Source: an uncultured Actinomycetes bacterium (GTDB taxonomy: Bacteria > Actinomycetota > Thermoleophilia > Miltoncostaeales > Miltoncostaeaceae). From it: DNA of 8,500 bases. Position numbers and translations under genes: made by a program. Of this stretch, positions 1 to 6,474 are shown one piece after another (position 1 is the first letter of the stretch; each line of letters opens with the position of its first letter). The notes under the pieces were generated by a model. The model had not been told where the DNA came from, did not search any database, and saw only the letters and a program-made list of their open reading frames with translations. The DNA lies in assembly GCA_937862675.1 (NCBI GenBank), contig CALMEC010000120.1, positions 1 to 8,500 on the forward strand, read 5' to 3'.

Positions 1-476
1 GGGGGGCTAAGATGCGTGTATAAGGTGTGGCGCACGCGGGGTGACAACGGGGGGAGGGCGGGGAGGCGTGCCCGCCACTCCTCGTCCGGAAGCCGGCCGA
101 CGAGGGGCCGAAGCCCGCGGTGGACCTCCTCCGCGACGCGTGCGGCGAGTGCATGACCCGCATCGGTCATGGCGACCGTGGTCACGCGTGCATCGTCGAC
201 GTCGGGGATGCGTGTGACCAGGCCGCGTCGCTCGGCGCGGTCGATCAGCCCGGACATGGTGGACTTCTCCAGACCGAGGTGGCCGGCCAGCTCGGTCATC
301 CGCGGCGTGCGGTCGCGCAGGATCCCGAGGACGCGAAGCTGCGTCAGGGAGATGTCGTGCCGGGCCGCCAGCCGGGTGAGCACGGTGGTGATCGTGAGGG
401 CGAGCTGCGCCAGCAGCTCCGCGGGATCGTCCGGCGGTGGCGCCGAAGGGCGGGCGGTGGGTCTCGTCGGTGCCAT
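1..476 (-). CDS. MarR-family transcriptional repressor (3' end outside window)
   Basis: I translated the minus strand from the ATG at 476; the frame stays open to the left edge, giving 158 codons without a stop, so the gene is partial or nearly complete (family size is about 140-160 residues). The protein has a proline-rich N-terminus (about 1-18), a helical dimerisation stretch (19-40), then the winged helix: SLTQLRVLGIL (43-53), helices MTELAGHLGLEKSTMSGLID (60-79) and the wing with DVDDARVTTVAMTDAG (92-107), whose Asp94 and Arg97 match the conserved D-x-R wing of MarR proteins. By family knowledge it is a dimeric repressor released by a small phenolic, quinone or oxidant signal. It is divergent from the oxidoreductase at 553, with the inverted repeat at 495-541 between them, so it probably represses that gene and itself. 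A GGGGG run just upstream of the ATG may serve as ribosome-binding site. An overlapping longer minus-strand frame starting at 486 reads as Arg/Pro/His-rich shadow and was discarded. Confidence 0.9.
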   Translation of the reverse strand, partial: MAPTRPTARPSAPPPDDPAELLAQLALTITTVLTRLAARHDISLTQLRVLGILRDRTPRMTELAGHLGLEKSTMSGLIDRAERRGLVTRIPDVDDARVTTVAMTDAGHALAARVAEEVHRGLRPLVGRLPDEEWRARLPALPPLSPRVRHTLYTHLSP

Positions 477-497
477 CGACCCCCATGCTACGGATTG

Positions 498-526
498 TTG
501 GTGATACGAACTACCATCGGTATAGT
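498..526 (+). promoter_or_regulatory. Sigma70-type promoter of the oxidoreductase gene
   Basis: A -35 element TTGGTG (498-503) and a -10 element TATAGT (521-526) are separated by exactly 17 bp. The predicted start of transcription near 533 leaves a leader of about 20 bases before the ATG at 553. The -35 lies in the left operator arm and the -10 runs into the right arm, so a repressor on either arm would block polymerase. Confidence 0.65.
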
Positions 527-538
527 TCGTATCACCAA
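510..538 (-). promoter_or_regulatory. Possible marR promoter, weaker
   Basis: Because the region is symmetric, the minus strand also has TTGGTG (538-533), followed after 17 bp by GGTAGT (515-510), a poor -10; TATACC on the same strand is a better hexamer but at non-ideal spacing. Overlap with the forward promoter would give autoregulation. This is a weak call. Confidence 0.35.
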
Positions 539-552
539 CAAACGGAGTCGTC

Positions 553-1485
553 ATGCATGCCGCCGTCGTAACCGCATTCGATGCCCCGCCCCGCTACGGG
601 GTGGTCGCCGACCCCGTCGCCCGCAGTGACGACGAGATGGTGGTCGAGGTGGTGGCCGCCGGACTCCATCCGCGCGTGCGGTCCCAGGCGGACGGATCGC
701 ACTATTCGAGTACCGGCGAGCTGCCTCTGGTACCCGGGATCGACGGTGTGGTGCGCGACCCGGACGGCCGGATGCGCTACGCGGTGCTCGACGAGACGCG
801 CCTCGGGACGATGGCCGAGCGAACCGTCATCGACCCGAGGCGAAGCGTCGTCCTGCCCGACGACGTCGACCCGGTGGTCCTTGCAGCGGCGATGAACCCG
901 GCCATGTCGTCGTGGGTCGCGCTGCGCCGGCGCGTCGACTTCCGTTCCGGCCAGAGCGTCCTCGTACTCGGTGCCACCGGAAATGCCGGACGGATGGCCG
1001 TGCAGGTCGCGCGGCTGTTCGGTGCGTCCCGCGTGATCGGTGCCGCGCGTGATGAGACGGCACTTGCGTCACTGCGTTCGCTCGGCGCCGATGAGGTCCT
1101 GACGCTCGACCGGGTCTCCGCAGCCGCCGATGTCGACGTGGTGATCGACTACCTGTGGGGCGAGCCGGCGGCATCGGCGATGGTGGACCTGATCACCGCG
1201 CGCGCGGACCGCGGCCGGCAGATCACGTGGATCCAGATCGGGTCGGTCGCCGGCGCCACCTGCTCGATCCCCTCCGCCGCCCTGCGTGCGGCTCGACTGC
1301 AGATCGTGGGCAGCGGAATCGGCTCGGTCCCGGGTCACGACTGGCAGGCGGAGCTGCCCGAACTGGTGGCGGCCGTCAGCCGGGGGACGTTCGATGTGCG
1401 CGCGCACGCCGTGCCGCTGCGGGAGGTGGAACAGGTGTGGACCGCATCGCCCTCGGATGGGAAGCGCATCGTGCTGGTTCCGTGA
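553..1485 (+). CDS. Zinc-independent medium-chain oxidoreductase (quinone oxidoreductase family)
   Basis: This 310-residue protein has the MDR (medium-chain dehydrogenase/reductase) layout: a GroES-like catalytic part (about 1-125), then a Rossmann nucleotide-binding domain with VLVLGATGNAGRMAVQVARLFGA, in which GATGNAG (140-146) is the AxxGxxG-type dinucleotide loop of NADPH quinone reductases. The whole protein has a single Cys (in ATCSIPS), so the catalytic and structural zinc ligands of alcohol dehydrogenases are absent. That places it with the QOR-like, cytosolic, NAD(P)H-dependent reductases; the substrate (quinone, enone or similar electrophile) cannot be read from the sequence. The start is well supported: GGAG at 544-547, five bases before the ATG. 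It is likely repressed by the divergent MarR protein, a common pairing for detoxifying reductases. The downstream neighbour is a scarred region, and the gene itself looks intact. Confidence 0.88.
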   Translation: MHAAVVTAFDAPPRYGVVADPVARSDDEMVVEVVAAGLHPRVRSQADGSHYSSTGELPLVPGIDGVVRDPDGRMRYAVLDETRLGTMAERTVIDPRRSVVLPDDVDPVVLAAAMNPAMSSWVALRRRVDFRSGQSVLVLGATGNAGRMAVQVARLFGASRVIGAARDETALASLRSLGADEVLTLDRVSAAADVDVVIDYLWGEPAASAMVDLITARADRGRQITWIQIGSVAGATCSIPSAALRAARLQIVGSGIGSVPGHDWQAELPELVAAVSRGTFDVRAHAVPLREVEQVWTASPSDGKRIVLVP

Positions 1486-1650
1486 ACAACCACGATTAGA
1501 CCGCTGTCACGATTGCATGTCGAGGACATCGAGGCTTGGATTGACGAACTCGACCGCCGCCCAATAGAGCGTGACGCACAAGTCAAGCGGCCTTCTCTAC
1601 GTGTACTCACACTATCACTATCGGCAGAGCGTCCGGTTCATACGTGCCTG
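1486..1650. other. Low-GC spacer of unknown origin between the oxidoreductase and the A2M fragment
   Basis: GC is about 55% by hand count (91 of 165 bases) against about 75% in a 60-base sample of the oxidoreductase just upstream. In the frame of the oxidoreductase, after its stop, the sequence reads through without further stops and includes LHVEDIEAWIDELDRR (from a possible TTG start at 1513), vaguely like the N-terminal helical domain of tyrosine recombinases, but too short to assign. Another forward frame gives an aromatic-rich stretch LLYVYSHYHYRQSVRF (about 1589-1636), which I do not recognise. No ribosome-binding site precedes either. No terminator hairpin with a T-run is visible for the upstream gene. 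Confidence 0.5.
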
Positions 1651-1968
1651 TCAGCCGCCAACGTCAAGAACGTCGTGCTCCCGGTCGGGGCCGGGAGCGG
1701 CAGCAACCTCGTGAAGACCGGTGACGCCGACGGCCTGCTCGCCGACATGATCCCGAGCCGCTCGAAGGTCATCCTCAATGTCGGACCGATGGCGGCCATG
1801 GACCCGGCCGGCCTGCTGGCCTCGCTCGACCGCTACCCGTACGGCTGCGCGGAACAGACGGTGAGCCGCGCGCTGCCGCTGCTCTATGCCGGCACGCTCC
1901 ACAAGCTCGGCGCGCTGCCGCAGGACGCTGACACCGGGCAGCGGATCGGCGAGGCGGTGGCGCGCCTC
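1651..1968 (+). pseudogene. Alpha-2-macroglobulin thioester-region fragment
   Basis: This frame, open from at least 1513, encodes NVVLPVGAGSGSNL, then SKVILNVGPMAAMDPAGLLA, then SLDRYPYGCAEQTVSRALP and LLYAGTLHKLGALPQ. YPYGCAEQ (TAC at 1840; thioester Cys codon 1846-1848, Gln 1855-1857) is the hallmark of bacterial alpha-2-macroglobulins, periplasmic or lipid-anchored protease traps that use a Cys-Gln thioester to crosslink attackers. Full-length family members are about 1,500 residues or more; only about 100 residues are here, cut at both ends. Upstream sequence does not look like A2M. Downstream the frame loses family resemblance at VARL (about 1957-1968), precisely where the MoxR frame begins. 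The GCAEQ variant and surrounding wording resemble proteobacterial, especially alphaproteobacterial, members as I remember them. It is a remnant or a chimeric join, not a working gene. Confidence 0.75.
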
Positions 1969-2893
1969 CGCCGCGGCGCTGGCCGGGGCGATCGAGACCA
2001 ACATGCGGCGGGTCATCCGCGGCAAGGAACAGGCAATCCGCCTGGCCGTCATCACGCTGTTCGGTTCCGGGCACATCCTCCTGGAGGACGTTCCCGGAAC
2101 CGGAAAGACCCTGTTCGCGAAGGCGCTGGCGCGTTCCGTCCACGGAGAGCTGCGGCGCGTGCAGGGCACCCCGGACCTCCTCCCGGCGGATCTCACCGGC
2201 GTCGCCGTCCTCGACCCCCGGGAGGGCGCGTGGAGATTCCGCGAGGGACCGCTCTTCGCGAACGTGGTGCTGGTGGACGAGATCAACCGCGCGACGCCCA
2301 GGACCCAGTCCGCCCTGCTGGAGGCGATGGAGGAGCGCCAGATCACGGCCGACGGCAGCACACGTGCCCTGCCCGACCCGTTCATGGTGATCGGAACCCA
2401 GAATCCGCACGAACATCACGGGACCTTCCCCCTGGTCGAGGCGCAGCGCGATCGCTTCACCATGGTCCTGAACCTCGGTCTGCCGTCGCGGGAGTCGGAG
2501 CGGGCGATCCTCCGGGGTGAGGCCGGTGCGGACGCCCTGGCGCACATCGCGCCCGTGGCCGACGTGGCAGCGGTCCGTGAGGCGGTGAGGGCCGTCCGAG
2601 CGATCCACGTCGCCGATCCCGTCGCCGACTACGTCCTGGACATCGTCGCCGCCACACGTCACCATGACGAAATTGAGCTCGGCGCCAGCCCGCGGGCGTC
2701 CGTCGGGCTGCAGCGGTCCGCCCAGGCGCAGGCCATGATCGAGGGCCGCACCTATGTCCTCCCGGACGACGTGAAGGCCGTGGCCGTGCCCGCGCTCGCC
2801 CATCGCATCACGACCGTCGGCGGCTTCGACCTCGCGCGCTCACGCCATCTGATCGACACGATCCTGCGCCGGGTGTCCGTTCCGCGCGGATGA
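1886..2893 (+). CDS. MoxR-family AAA+ ATPase, 5' end disrupted
   Basis: The recognisable protein begins near RASAAALAGAIETNMRRVIR (from about 1961). Using the only upstream in-frame ATG (1886), Walker A is DVPGTGKT (68-75), Walker B VVLVDE with Asp131/Glu132, sensor 1 IGTQNP (169-174) and AQRDRF (186-191), followed by the lid domain ending RRVSVPRG. MoxR ATPases act as chaperone-like remodelers, typically beside DUF58/vWA partners, as here. The first 25 residues from 1886 are only the out-of-frame reading of alpha-2-macroglobulin DNA and are Arg/Ser-rich; the next start (ATG 2003) would cut into the conserved first helix. Neither start has a convincing ribosome-binding site. I infer that the native start and promoter were lost at a junction around 1958-1980. 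The ATPase core is complete. Its stop overlaps the next gene by ATGA at 2890-2893. Confidence 0.88.
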   Translation: MPARSTSSARCRRTLTPGSGSARRWRASAAALAGAIETNMRRVIRGKEQAIRLAVITLFGSGHILLEDVPGTGKTLFAKALARSVHGELRRVQGTPDLLPADLTGVAVLDPREGAWRFREGPLFANVVLVDEINRATPRTQSALLEAMEERQITADGSTRALPDPFMVIGTQNPHEHHGTFPLVEAQRDRFTMVLNLGLPSRESERAILRGEAGADALAHIAPVADVAAVREAVRAVRAIHVADPVADYVLDIVAATRHHDEIELGASPRASVGLQRSAQAQAMIEGRTYVLPDDVKAVAVPALAHRITTVGGFDLARSRHLIDTILRRVSVPRG

Positions 2894-3981
2894 CCGTCCC
2901 GCGTGCCACGCCGCTCATCCGGCTGCTTCGGGTCTGCGGGCTGGGAGTGGTCCTCTCCCTGGTGGGGACCCCCTGGTACGTCGTGGCGGTGGTCATGGCG
3001 GCCGGCCTCGTCGTGGAGTGGTATCTGCACCGCGCCACAGGAGACCCCCGGGCGCCGGGCTGGCAGATCCCGCTCCCGACCACCCACTTCGTCGCGTCGG
3101 GCGTCTTCGCGTTCATCCTCTTCCTGACCGCGCGGACCACGGGGGCGGGATGGCTGATCGTCCTGGTCTGCATCATCGTCAGCGTCATGGTGGTCGGCGC
3201 CGTGCTGCCCGTGTTCGCCCTCCTGCGACTGCGACCCCGCCTCCACGGACCGCGGGACGTCACCGCCGACGAGCCCTTCCACATGACGATCGGGGTGGCC
3301 CGTGCCGGGCTCGGCCTCATCGTCCAGGTGCTCGACGGCGCGTCGCCGCCCGCCGTCGTGTTCGACCGTGAGGCCCCGGTCGGACCTCTCCGGGCGGACC
3401 GCGGGGTTATCCGGGAGATGACGGTCCTCATCGCGTCGACCGCGCCCCTGACCATGATGGTCGTACGGCGACGCCTGCAGATCGTGCTCGACCATCCCGT
3501 CCACGTCGCGCCGAAGGTGGGACGTGCCCATGCGACAGCGACCGCCGCCGACGCCGCCGAGGGCGGTTCGACCGGTGGTCAGGCCGCGCACGGCGACCGT
3601 CTCCGCTCGGTTCGCGAGTACGTGAGCGGCGACGCGCTACGGCTCGTCCACTGGCCGGTGACGGCGCGCCGGGGCGCGCTCGTGGTGAAGGAGCCGGAGG
3701 GGCCCGCCGCGCCGGACCTCCATCTCGTCGTACCGCTGTCCGGCGTCCGCGAGGCCGACGACGCCGTCTGCGAGGACGCCATGGCGACCGTCGTCGCGGC
3801 GCTCGACGAGGGACGGCGGGTGACCCTCTACACGAACGACGGCACGTCGGGGTGCGTCACCCGCGTCCGGGATCGTCGCGATGCGGGCCGTGCCCTGGCC
3901 ACGGCCGGCCCCGGACGGCCGGCCGATCCCGGGATCGCCGACGGTGTCGTCCTCCGCCTGCCGGGGTCGGGCTCCGCATGA
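2890..3981 (+). CDS. DUF58 membrane protein, MoxR partner
   Basis: This 363-residue protein carries the DUF58 signature GDRLRSVREYVSGDALRLVHW (235-255) followed by TARRGALVVKE, matching the family pattern of R-x-Y-x-x-G-D-x-x-R-x-[IV]-H-W-x-x-[ST]-A-R. Hydrophobic segments near 15-27, 29-46, 66-81 and 87-112 anchor it in the membrane, leaving the middle extracytoplasmic-style beta region and the DUF58 segment toward the C-terminus. Its start ATG overlaps the MoxR stop (ATGA), and its own stop overlaps the next start in the same way, so the three genes are translationally coupled. MoxR-DUF58-transglutaminase clusters are widespread; the exact function in actinobacteria is unproven, with cell-envelope assembly or protein maturation suggested. 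The gene looks intact. Confidence 0.9.
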   Translation: MTVPRATPLIRLLRVCGLGVVLSLVGTPWYVVAVVMAAGLVVEWYLHRATGDPRAPGWQIPLPTTHFVASGVFAFILFLTARTTGAGWLIVLVCIIVSVMVVGAVLPVFALLRLRPRLHGPRDVTADEPFHMTIGVARAGLGLIVQVLDGASPPAVVFDREAPVGPLRADRGVIREMTVLIASTAPLTMMVVRRRLQIVLDHPVHVAPKVGRAHATATAADAAEGGSTGGQAAHGDRLRSVREYVSGDALRLVHWPVTARRGALVVKEPEGPAAPDLHLVVPLSGVREADDAVCEDAMATVVAALDEGRRVTLYTNDGTSGCVTRVRDRRDAGRALATAGPGRPADPGIADGVVLRLPGSGSA

Positions 3982-6113
3982 GCGAGGACGCGGTCGACGC
4001 ACCCCGACGGTGGTGGACGCGTCTTCTGGGCGACATGGACGCGCCGGGTGAGCGCTCGGTCGTCACACGCGTGAGCGCCCTGGTCGCGTCGATGATCGCG
4101 GCCTTCGCGGTGCTCACATCCGGACTGGACCTGCCCCGTGTCACCTGGGTCTTCCTCCTCCTCTACCCCGTGGGCGCGTGGGTCGCGCACCGGCGTCGCG
4201 ACAGCGGGGCCACCTGGCCGAGCCTGCTGGTGACGCTCATCGCGCTGACGGCGACGCTCCTGTTCATCGCCCGCAACCAGGGGGTCTCGTCCCCCGCGGA
4301 GCTGCGGGCGCCCCTGGCCGTGCTGCTCATCTTCCTGGAGATGACGCGGTCCTTCGTGGCGCGGTCGCTGCGCGACCTCCAGTTCACGCTGACAGCCGGG
4401 CTCACCCTCATGGCGATGGCCGGATCGATGGCGATGTCGATGGCCTTCGCCATCCCCCTGCTCGCCTGGAGTGCGGCCGCATGCACGTTCCTCATGGCGG
4501 CGAACCGAAGTCACCTCCGTGCCATCGCGGACAAGGCGGCTCCGCAGGCGACACGGTCGCGGACACGCCCGCGACTGGGCATGGCCGTCACGGCCGCCGG
4601 ACTGGTGCTGGTGATCGCCGCCGGTGCGTTCATGGTGATCCCGGCCGCCCGGTCGAGCCGGTTCCTGGCGTTCACGGCGCGACTGCCCAATTCGGCGACC
4701 GTGCCCCAGCCGGGCGGGCTGTCCAATCCCTCCCTGGGCGACCGCGATCCCTCCGGCGGCGGCGGGACGGGCGGCGGGACGGCCACCTCGTTCGGCTACT
4801 TCGGCTTCTCCAACGAGATGGACACCTCCGTGCGCGGACGTCCGGACGACACCCTCGTCATGCGCGTGCGGGCGTCGGCCCCGGACTTCTGGCGCGGACA
4901 GAGCTTCGACACCTGGGACGGGCGGCGCTGGACGATGTCGGACCAGCGCACGCGCATCATCGGCGGACAGAGCCCGATACGTGTCCCGCCCCTGGAGGAG
5001 GAGCCGCCCGCCGACGGTGACGAGTTCATCCAGACGGTGTACCTGGCCGCATCCGGGCCGAACCTGATCTTCGCCGCCTATCGCCCCACCGCGGTGTACA
5101 TCCCGCAACGCGCCCTGTTCCAGATGTCGGACGGCACGCTGCGCACGGGCGTCGAACTGGACGACGGGGCGATCTACACCGTCGTGAGTCACCGTCCGCA
5201 TGTCACGGAGGCCGGTCTGCGCAACGCCCCCGATTCGCGTTACGCGCCGTCGGCCATCCTGCGCCGGTACGCGACCCCCACCACGTCGACGCCGCAGCGG
5301 GTGGCGGACCTGGCCGAGCGGATCACGCGCAATCAGCCGACCACCTACGACAAGGTGCGCGCCATCGAGGCATGGATGGGGCGCAACACGAAGTACCAGC
5401 TGGACATCCCGCCCCTCCCCGAGGGGAGCGACGCCGTCGAACAGTTCCTCTTCCACGACCGGGTGGGCTTCTGCGAGCAGATCGCGAGCAGCCTGGTCGT
5501 CATGTTGCGCTCACAGGGCATCCCCGCACGGCTGACCGTCGGGTTCACCCCGGGTGAGCGCAATCCGTTCACAGGCATGTACGAGGTGCGCGCCGACGAT
5601 GCACACGCGTGGGCGGAGGTCTACTTCCCCGGGATCGGGTGGCAGGCGTTCGATCCCACCGCCCAGGTCCCGCTCTCCGGCGAGAGCCAGGTGATGCAGG
5701 CGCGCCAGGGCCTCAGCGAGTATCTGCGGGGCAAGCTGCCGGGGATCACCGCGCCCGTCGTCATCGGCCTGGTCGCGCTCTCCCTCGCGCTTCTTGTCAT
5801 CATGACGATCCGACCGCTCCGACGTCTCCTGCGACGACGCCGCGCCCGCCGCCGCCGCGGGTGGGCGGTGGTCCAGCTGGACCGGATCGAGGGGATCGGC
5901 CGTCGCGCCGGACGACCGCGCGATCCGGCCGAGACACCGCGCGAATACGTCGCCGCTCTCCAACGGGTGACGGGGCGTGACCCGCGGCTCGACGAGGCGC
6001 TGGAGGCACTGCAGGACGACGCCTTCTCGGCGGACGAGGTGGACGGCGCCTCCCGGCACCGCGTGGAGGCACTGATCGGCGCCGTCGAGAGGGATCACCG
6101 CCGGGGACGCTGA
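3978..6113 (+). CDS. TgpA-like membrane transglutaminase
   Basis: I chose the ATG at 3978 (711 residues) because it forms an ATGA overlap with the DUF58 stop; the frame is open back to 3852, but that part lies inside DUF58. The N-terminal half has about six membrane segments (roughly 32-50, 55-70, 82-98, 111-122, 136-174 as one or two helices, 198-221), then a Gly-rich linker (about 257-268) and an extracytoplasmic region with FWRGQSFDTWDGRRWT. The transglutaminase/protease-like fold follows, with Cys499 in GFCEQIASS, His543 in DDAHAWAEVYFPG and Asp559 in WQAFDPT, so the catalytic triad is intact. A last membrane helix (about 593-611) is followed by an Arg-rich positive cluster and a cytosolic tail like DUF4129 (AETPREYVAAL). 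The family acts on peptides or proteins outside the membrane; the substrate is unknown. It is the last gene of the moxR operon; 361 bp of non-coding DNA follow. Confidence 0.92.
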   Translation: MSEDAVDAPRRWWTRLLGDMDAPGERSVVTRVSALVASMIAAFAVLTSGLDLPRVTWVFLLLYPVGAWVAHRRRDSGATWPSLLVTLIALTATLLFIARNQGVSSPAELRAPLAVLLIFLEMTRSFVARSLRDLQFTLTAGLTLMAMAGSMAMSMAFAIPLLAWSAAACTFLMAANRSHLRAIADKAAPQATRSRTRPRLGMAVTAAGLVLVIAAGAFMVIPAARSSRFLAFTARLPNSATVPQPGGLSNPSLGDRDPSGGGGTGGGTATSFGYFGFSNEMDTSVRGRPDDTLVMRVRASAPDFWRGQSFDTWDGRRWTMSDQRTRIIGGQSPIRVPPLEEEPPADGDEFIQTVYLAASGPNLIFAAYRPTAVYIPQRALFQMSDGTLRTGVELDDGAIYTVVSHRPHVTEAGLRNAPDSRYAPSAILRRYATPTTSTPQRVADLAERITRNQPTTYDKVRAIEAWMGRNTKYQLDIPPLPEGSDAVEQFLFHDRVGFCEQIASSLVVMLRSQGIPARLTVGFTPGERNPFTGMYEVRADDAHAWAEVYFPGIGWQAFDPTAQVPLSGESQVMQARQGLSEYLRGKLPGITAPVVIGLVALSLALLVIMTIRPLRRLLRRRRARRRRGWAVVQLDRIEGIGRRAGRPRDPAETPREYVAALQRVTGRDPRLDEALEALQDDAFSADEVDGASRHRVEALIGAVERDHRRGR

Positions 6114-6187
6114 GGACGCGTCCGCGGTCCCCCGAAGAAGTCACACACGTGACAGCGCTGGTGTCAGACACTTAACACGCGGCTCGC

Positions 6188-6205
6188 CCCTCGCCACGGC
6201 GAGGG
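6188..6205. terminator. Possible hairpin terminator after the moxR operon
   Basis: CCCTCGCC (6188-6195) and GGCGAGGG (6198-6205) are perfect complements with only AC between them, so in RNA the loop would open to four bases. It lies about 75 bases after the transglutaminase stop. No U-run follows on either strand, so a classic intrinsic terminator is not shown; high-GC actinobacteria often have hairpins without U-tracts. Confidence 0.3.
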
Positions 6206-6401
6206 CAAACATGGCCGAGCGCTGTTGGGCGCCCCGACGAGCGATCACGGCGTGTCGCGTCATGGACAGCCTGCTCACAGTCGCATCCTCACGTGAGCGC
6301 AGAGGCCCGGCGCGGGCCGCACGCGGGCACCGCACTGCCGGCACTCCATGGAACATCCGCGACCGCAAGACCCGGGAAAAGGCACTTGCGCCCCGCCCGG
6401 A

Positions 6402-6427
6402 AATCATCGAACATATGTTCGATGATT
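6402..6427. promoter_or_regulatory. LexA operator (SOS box) of imuB
   Basis: The half-site AATCATCGAACAT (6402-6414) is mirrored exactly by ATGTTCGATGATT (6415-6427), a perfect 26-bp palindrome. Its core CGAACATATGTTCG (6408-6421) fits the actinobacterial and Gram-positive LexA consensus CGAAC-N4-GTTCG. It sits 53 bases before the imuB start, where it would cover or abut the promoter. The link to imuB, a known SOS-regulated class of gene, makes damage induction very likely. No clear -35/-10 pair could be fixed; TATGTT inside the box could act as a -10. Confidence 0.93.
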
Positions 6428-6474
6428 CGGCAACGCCCCCTCTCGATCCCACCGAGCCGTGACGGCGGCGGACG

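Larger units (their letters stand above)
495..541. promoter_or_regulatory. Operator: perfect 19-bp inverted repeat between marR and the oxidoreductase
   Basis: The left arm TTGTTGGTGATACGAACTA (495-513) and right arm TAGTTCGTATCACCAACAA (523-541) are exact reverse complements around a 9-bp spacer (514-522). Each arm also contains a 15-bp imperfect palindrome of its own (GTTGGTGATACGAAC at 497-511 and its mirror at 525-539, 10 of 15 positions self-complementary), the size of a single MarR dimer site. The layout therefore looks like two dimer sites in mirror orientation, 28 bp centre to centre. It covers the predicted promoters of both divergent genes. That the MarR protein binds here is inference from position and symmetry. 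Confidence 0.85.
6114..6474. other. Intergenic region between the transglutaminase and imuB
   Basis: No convincing gene is seen. It holds a cluster of short dyads (6140-6171), an 8-bp hairpin (6188-6205), a GC-rich stem GGCCCG-GCG-CGGGCC (6304-6318) and the LexA palindrome (6402-6427). A short frame 6211-6462 (83 codons) starts with ATG five bases after GAGGG and stops just before imuB. Its third-position GC (about 71% by hand) appears lower than that of the flanking genes, and it resembles nothing I know, so I do not call it coding. Confidence 0.6.

Noticed and set aside
7..486. Long minus-strand frame starting at 486
   Set aside because: Its translation is an Arg/Pro/His-rich shadow; the offset frame from 476 gives a clear MarR winged helix.
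1513..2520. 335-codon frame treated as one gene from a TTG at 1513
   Set aside because: Only the middle matches A2M; after about 1968 it is an out-of-frame Gly/Arg/Pro-rich reading of moxR, so it is not one protein.
3852..3977. Longer start for the transglutaminase
   Set aside because: It would lie entirely within DUF58 and adds Arg/Pro-rich residues; the ATGA overlap at 3978 is the natural start.
3828..5456. 542-codon minus-strand frame opposite DUF58 and the transglutaminase
   Set aside because: Arg/Gly/His-rich translation with no family features; an antisense shadow caused by high GC in conserved genes.
6114..6123. GGACGCGTCC as a terminator
   Set aside because: A perfect palindrome without any loop and without a U-run; more likely chance.
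6161..6184. PafBC/RecA-NDp-like damage promoter (TGTCAG) upstream of imuB
   Set aside because: TGTCAG is present, but the following bases and the expected -10 at the right distance do not match.
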